Shown piece by piece: positions 60,498-64,000 of a stretch of 64,000 bases of DNA (position 1 is its first letter; each line of letters begins with the position of its first letter). Below the pieces are notes generated by a model. The model was not told the origin of the DNA. It worked only from the letters and a program-made list of their open reading frames with translations, and did not search any database. Origin of the DNA: DMER64 sp964600385 (GTDB lineage Bacteria; Bacteroidota; Bacteroidia; Bacteroidales; UBA932). The stretch is from assembly GCA_964600385.1 (NCBI GenBank), contig CAZRJC010000007.1, forward strand, positions 1-64,000. Reading direction: 5' to 3'. Made by a program: the position numbers and the translations under genes.

Positions 60498-61637
60498 CTA
60501 TCTGGCTATCTCAGCGTCTTTGCTGTTTTGCCTGAGTGTATACAAACGGCACCATTCTCCGGGAGTCATACCCAGATTCAAATGAAAAGCCAGGTTAATG
60601 GCAGTTATAGATTTAAATCCCGATTCCATGCAAAGATCAATAAGTTTCGCCCCCGGGTTTTCCATATAGTATTGTTGAGCATGCTTTACCCTGTAAAGAT
60701 TAATGAATTGTTTGAAATTCATGCCACCCTTTTCATTCAGAGAGCGGGACAGGTAACTGGTATTAGTTCCAATTGCCGTAGCAACCTGACTGCGTGTAAT
60801 ATTGTTGTCCCTGTATGCTTTCTCTTCATCCATATAAATACAAAGCCTCCTGTAAATGTCTTCATATAATTTTCCAAGATGATTCTTTGCTTCCTGCAGA
60901 ACCATCCAGGCGCTTCCCACCGGAGAAAGAGTTTCATCAGATCCTAATCTGCTGTACATAGCATCAGATTCCCTAAAGATTATCGTATACAGAAAAATCA
61001 TATAGAGACCTAAACTGAGAGCAGAAAAGATTCTTGTAGCCAGATGGATGTCAAACAATACCAGTAAAAAAGTCACTGTAGCAGAAAACCACGATATGAA
61101 CATGATCCATCTAAACGAAGCACTCTTACTATACACCATTACCATCCTTTTTCCTCCCTCCCTGATAACATAAAAAAGAAACAGGAAGCCCATTGATACG
61201 ATTGAGAAACATAATGTATTCCAAAGTGTTAAAAACACGTGTGCCGGAGCAGAAATACGGCCGGAAAGCCAGGAGAATCCAAAAGTAATCGCAAAACTCG
61301 AAATAAACGCCCACATGAAGTATTTCTTTGCTTGAATATTTTTCCCACTAGCCGGTAAAGGAGCGCTCGCAATACAAAACATGGGCAGGCATGTCAGGGC
61401 AATCTTGAGCAGATTGTTCTGTTTCGCATATGTGTAAAGAACAACCGGACAGAAATCATATAAGACTATCCGTAAAATTAAGTACATCGCCAACATCAGA
61501 AAAGATAACATAAGGGCTCTGGTTGACGGTTCCGCAGAATAATGCATGGCTGATTTGATTTTTAGTTTAGCAGCCAGTAGTACGGCAGAAGACAAATAAA
61601 CAAAACTTCCTGCCAGGTCCAAGTAGTATGACATCAT
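60498..61637 (-). CDS. Membrane-anchored AraC-family regulator
   Basis: A 379-residue protein. The first 225 residues hold about seven hydrophobic segments (for example LMLSFLMLAMYLILRIVLYD and IVSMGFLFLFYVIREGG). The C-terminal part is an AraC DNA-binding domain (about 270-370) with ITRSQVATAIGTNTSYLSRS and KLIDLCMESGFKSITAINLA followed by LGMTPGEWCRLY. Such membrane AraC proteins are common in Bacteroidota and usually uncharacterised. It is divergent from leuS and precedes the short AraC gene. Confidence 0.87.
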   Translation of the reverse strand: MMSYYLDLAGSFVYLSSAVLLAAKLKIKSAMHYSAEPSTRALMLSFLMLAMYLILRIVLYDFCPVVLYTYAKQNNLLKIALTCLPMFCIASAPLPASGKNIQAKKYFMWAFISSFAITFGFSWLSGRISAPAHVFLTLWNTLCFSIVSMGFLFLFYVIREGGKRMVMVYSKSASFRWIMFISWFSATVTFLLVLFDIHLATRIFSALSLGLYMIFLYTIIFRESDAMYSRLGSDETLSPVGSAWMVLQEAKNHLGKLYEDIYRRLCIYMDEEKAYRDNNITRSQVATAIGTNTSYLSRSLNEKGGMNFKQFINLYRVKHAQQYYMENPGAKLIDLCMESGFKSITAINLAFHLNLGMTPGEWCRLYTLRQNSKDAEIAR

Positions 61638-61659
61638 AATAGTGTTTGTTCTAATTACC

Positions 61660-61667
61660 CAAATTTA
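61660..61667 (-). promoter_or_regulatory. -7 element for the AraC gene pair
   Basis: On the minus strand TAAATTTG (61667-61660) matches TAnnTTTG and ends 22 nt before the ATG at 61637. No TTG at the -33 distance. The region 61668-61840 is AT-rich and otherwise shows nothing I can assign. Confidence 0.5.
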
Positions 61668-61840
61668 CCACTCATATCTTACAGAAATGCCTTTAAAATC
61701 AAAAGAAGTGAACAAATTATTTGTCTTTCGTTTTTAACATATCTATTCAGCTGACTTTCAATAATAACAAAAGTTTCCTAAAAAAAAGGACATCATCAAC
61801 TTTTTACGTTTCACTCGTTTTTCTCCCTACTTGTTTTTAT

Positions 61841-61848
61841 TACCTTTG
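61841..61848 (+). promoter_or_regulatory. -7 element for leuS
   Basis: TACCTTTG matches TAnnTTTG exactly and ends 26 nt before the leuS ATG at 61875. There is no space for a T-box leader and none is seen. Confidence 0.6.
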
Positions 61849-61874
61849 TGGCCTGTTAAAAATCTTAGGCACAC

Positions 61875-64000
61875 ATGGAATATAATTTCGCAGCCATCGA
61901 ACGGAAATGGCAGACATATTGGGCAGAAAACAAAACGTACAAAGTAGACACTCATCCTTCCAAACCAAAATTCTACGTTTTGGATATGTTCCCCTATCCA
62001 TCCGGGGCAGGTCTGCACGTTGGACATCCGCTGGGCTATATTGCAAGCGATATCTATTCACGTTATAAACGTCTGAAAGGTTTTAACGTTCTTCATCCCA
62101 TGGGCTATGACGCCTTTGGTCTGCCGGCCGAACAATATGCCATTCAGACCGGACAGGCACCGGAAATCACTACTGAAAACAATATACGCCGCTACCGTGA
62201 ACAGCTGGACAAGATAGGTTTTTCCTATGACTGGGACCGGGAAGTACGTACCTGCGAACCATCGTACTATGCCTGGACCCAATGGGCTTTCCTGAAGATG
62301 TTTCATCACTGGTACAATATCCTGACCGACAAAGCGGAACCCATAGAAGACCTTATCCTCACTTTTTCCAGGCAGGGAAACGGTCATATCCAAGCCGCCT
62401 GTGGCAATCCGCCGGCTTTTTCTGCTGCCGGATGGAATGCTTTTTCTGAAGAAAAGAAAGCCGAAATCCTTATGGAGTATCGCATTGCTTACCTGGGAGA
62501 AACGTCGGTGAACTGGTGTGAGGCACTCGGGACCGTGCTGGCCAATGACGAGGTTAAAGACGGGATTTCTGTGCGGGGAGGACATCCCGTGGCACAGAAA
62601 AAGATGCGCCAGTGGCAACTTCGTGTCTCGGCTTATGCCGAAAGGCTGCTCCGCGGTCTTGACAAACTGGAATGGTCCGATTCGCTCAAAGAAATGCAAC
62701 GCAACTGGATAGGGAAATCAGAAGGGGCCGAGATGGATTTTCAAGTAAGTAACGGAGACAAATCATATACAATGACCATTTTCACTACCCGTGCCGATAC
62801 TGTCTACGGAGTAACTTTTATGGTCCTTGCACCTGAAAGCGATTGGGTAGGAATACTAACAACCGGCGAACAAAGAAAAGAGGTTGACGAATACCTGGCC
62901 TATGTAAGAACCAAAACGGAACGGGAACGGATTGCCGATCAAAAAGTAACCGGAGTATTCAGCGGATCTTATGCCATTAATCCTTTCACAGAGGAAAAAA
63001 TTCCAGTATGGATTAGTGAATACGTACTGGCCGGATACGGAACCGGAGCCATAATGGCCGTACCTGCACACGACAGCAGGGACTACGTTTTTGCCCGTCA
63101 TTTCAATTTACCTGTGATACCCCTTATTGAAGGATGCGACATCAGCAAGGAAAGTTTCGATGCGAAGGAAGGTATCATGTGCAATTCAGGTTTTTTGAAC
63201 GGGATGACTGTGGCAGAAGCCATTCCTGCCGCCATCAAGGAAGTGGAACGTAGAAAACTCGGCAAACGAAAAGTGAATTATCGTTTACGCGATGCCATTT
63301 TCTCCCGCCAACGTTACTGGGGCGAACCCTTCCCTATATATTACAAGGACGGAATGGCCCAACCGTTACCCGAGAGTGAACTGCCGCTCAGGTTGCCGCA
63401 CATCGATTCTTTCCAGCCCACAAGAAACGGAGAACCTCCCTTGGCTAATGCCAAAAACTGGACCTTCCGGGGTTACCCGCTCGAAAAAAGCACTATGCCC
63501 GGATTTGCAGGCAGTTCGGCCTATTACCTGCGTTATATGGACCCTCATAACGACCGTCAGCTTGTTTCCAAAGAAGCCAACAATTACTGGCAGGATGTGG
63601 ATCTTTATATCGGAGGGACAGAACACGCCACGGGGCATTTAATCTATTCAAGGTTCTGGAATAAATTCCTGTTCGATCTGGGATACGTCTGCAAAGACGA
63701 GCCTTTCAGAAAACTGGTCAACCAGGGAATGATCCAGGGCCGGTCGAACTTTGTATACCGGATTAAGAACTCCAACACCTTTGTATCTTTGGGATTGAAA
63801 GACCAATACGATATCACGCAAATTCACGTAGATGTAAATATCGTCTCGAACGACAAACTGGATCTTGAAGCCTTCCGTCAATGGAACCCGGAATACAGGA
63901 ACGCCGAATTCATCCTGGAGAATGGAGAATACATTTGCGGCTGGGCCATCGAGAAAATGAGCAAGTCTATGTTCAACGTAGTGAATCCCGATACCATCTG
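61875..64000 (+). CDS. leuS: Leucyl-tRNA synthetase (3' end outside the window)
   Basis: Class I synthetase, open for 708 codons and cut by the window end. The HIGH motif is in FPYPSGAGLHVGHPLGYIAS and HPMGYDAFGLPAEQYA follows. The CP1 editing domain is present (about 230-430), with FTTRADTVYGVTFMVLAPES and VPAHDSRDYVFA. The KMSKS motif appears in EKMSKSMFNVVNPD right at the end, so the catalytic core is nearly complete and only the anticodon-binding and C-terminal domains are missing. A segment after KYPEY-like residues (QWNPEYRNAEFILENGEYIC) fits the Bacteroidota type. Start ATG at 61875 follows the -7 element by 26 nt. Confidence 0.97.
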   Translation, partial: MEYNFAAIERKWQTYWAENKTYKVDTHPSKPKFYVLDMFPYPSGAGLHVGHPLGYIASDIYSRYKRLKGFNVLHPMGYDAFGLPAEQYAIQTGQAPEITTENNIRRYREQLDKIGFSYDWDREVRTCEPSYYAWTQWAFLKMFHHWYNILTDKAEPIEDLILTFSRQGNGHIQAACGNPPAFSAAGWNAFSEEKKAEILMEYRIAYLGETSVNWCEALGTVLANDEVKDGISVRGGHPVAQKKMRQWQLRVSAYAERLLRGLDKLEWSDSLKEMQRNWIGKSEGAEMDFQVSNGDKSYTMTIFTTRADTVYGVTFMVLAPESDWVGILTTGEQRKEVDEYLAYVRTKTERERIADQKVTGVFSGSYAINPFTEEKIPVWISEYVLAGYGTGAIMAVPAHDSRDYVFARHFNLPVIPLIEGCDISKESFDAKEGIMCNSGFLNGMTVAEAIPAAIKEVERRKLGKRKVNYRLRDAIFSRQRYWGEPFPIYYKDGMAQPLPESELPLRLPHIDSFQPTRNGEPPLANAKNWTFRGYPLEKSTMPGFAGSSAYYLRYMDPHNDRQLVSKEANNYWQDVDLYIGGTEHATGHLIYSRFWNKFLFDLGYVCKDEPFRKLVNQGMIQGRSNFVYRIKNSNTFVSLGLKDQYDITQIHVDVNIVSNDKLDLEAFRQWNPEYRNAEFILENGEYICGWAIEKMSKSMFNVVNPDTI

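Noticed and set aside
61638..61874. T-box leader for leuS
   Set aside because: The -7 element is only 26 nt from the ATG, and no T-box sequence is present.

Overview
The window is a gene-dense stretch of a Bacteroidota chromosome, most probably order Bacteroidales. Four things point there. Upstream regions repeatedly carry the Bacteroidota promoter signature (-7 TAnnTTTG, sometimes with a TTG about 19-22 bp further upstream), and clear Shine-Dalgarno sequences are lacking. The division cluster has the Bacteroidota order. There is an exbB / small membrane protein / exbD / exbD block. There are AraC-type regulators with a membrane-embedded N-terminal half. I see no rRNA, insertion sequence, prophage or CRISPR array. 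No gap between genes exceeds 300 bp; the longest unassigned stretches are promoter regions and tRNA flanks.

Layout. 1-263: tRNA-Phe (minus strand) with a long terminator hairpin. 264-4898: a tripartite MacA / MacB-permease / TolC export operon with no ATPase gene. 4946-6996: EF-P and a transglutaminase-like lipoprotein. 7002-8900 (minus): O-methyltransferase and M16 peptidase. 8963-11595: dnaX, with a candidate frameshift site, then lptB. 11601-12884 (minus): M23-family lipoprotein. 13010-27971: a complete-looking dcw cluster, mraZ-rsmH-ftsL-ftsI-murE-mraY-murD-ftsW-murG-murC-ftsQ-ftsA-ftsZ, driven by a promoter carrying four 10-bp-spaced TGGAAAA/TGGAACA boxes. murF and ddl are not in it. 27973-36037: gltX, an LplT-like transporter, rfbC, truB, queA, dprA, tatD, ansA. 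36102-36189: tRNA-Ser(GGA). 36243-38509: ExbB/ExbD energizing complex. 38594-39805: alkaline phosphatase. 39925-41476: LiaF-like protein plus membrane LytTR regulator. 41517-47631: ahcY, asnS, udk, a TonB-like protein, a Pro/Glu-repeat protein, rsmI, a ComEA-like protein. 47680-53196: ABC-2 exporter, a 5'-nucleotidase split over two genes, tdk, alr. 53193-59978: holA, a coiled-coil protein, an HsdR-N-like nuclease, cca, folE, a MacB/LolD-type ATPase, PduO adenosyltransferase, a small DUF2795-like protein, trkA. 59956-61637 (minus): two AraC-type regulators. 61875-end: leuS, cut by the window edge just after its KMSKS motif.

How they work together. Most genes are housekeeping: envelope synthesis and division, tRNA charging and modification, replication (two clamp-loader subunits, DnaX and HolA), and envelope transport. 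The ATPase at 57101 is a plausible partner for the ATPase-less MacB permease at 1880. The ExbB/ExbD block should energize TonB-dependent transport, but no tonB lies next to it.

I did not find a convincing new multi-gene system. The observations most worth checking are a textbook A AAA AAG slippery heptamer in dnaX with a stop two codons later in the -1 frame, seven genes whose -7 element ends only 3-7 nt before the start codon (predicted leaderless mRNAs), the phased MraZ-type operator, and the LiaF-like/LytTR membrane pair.
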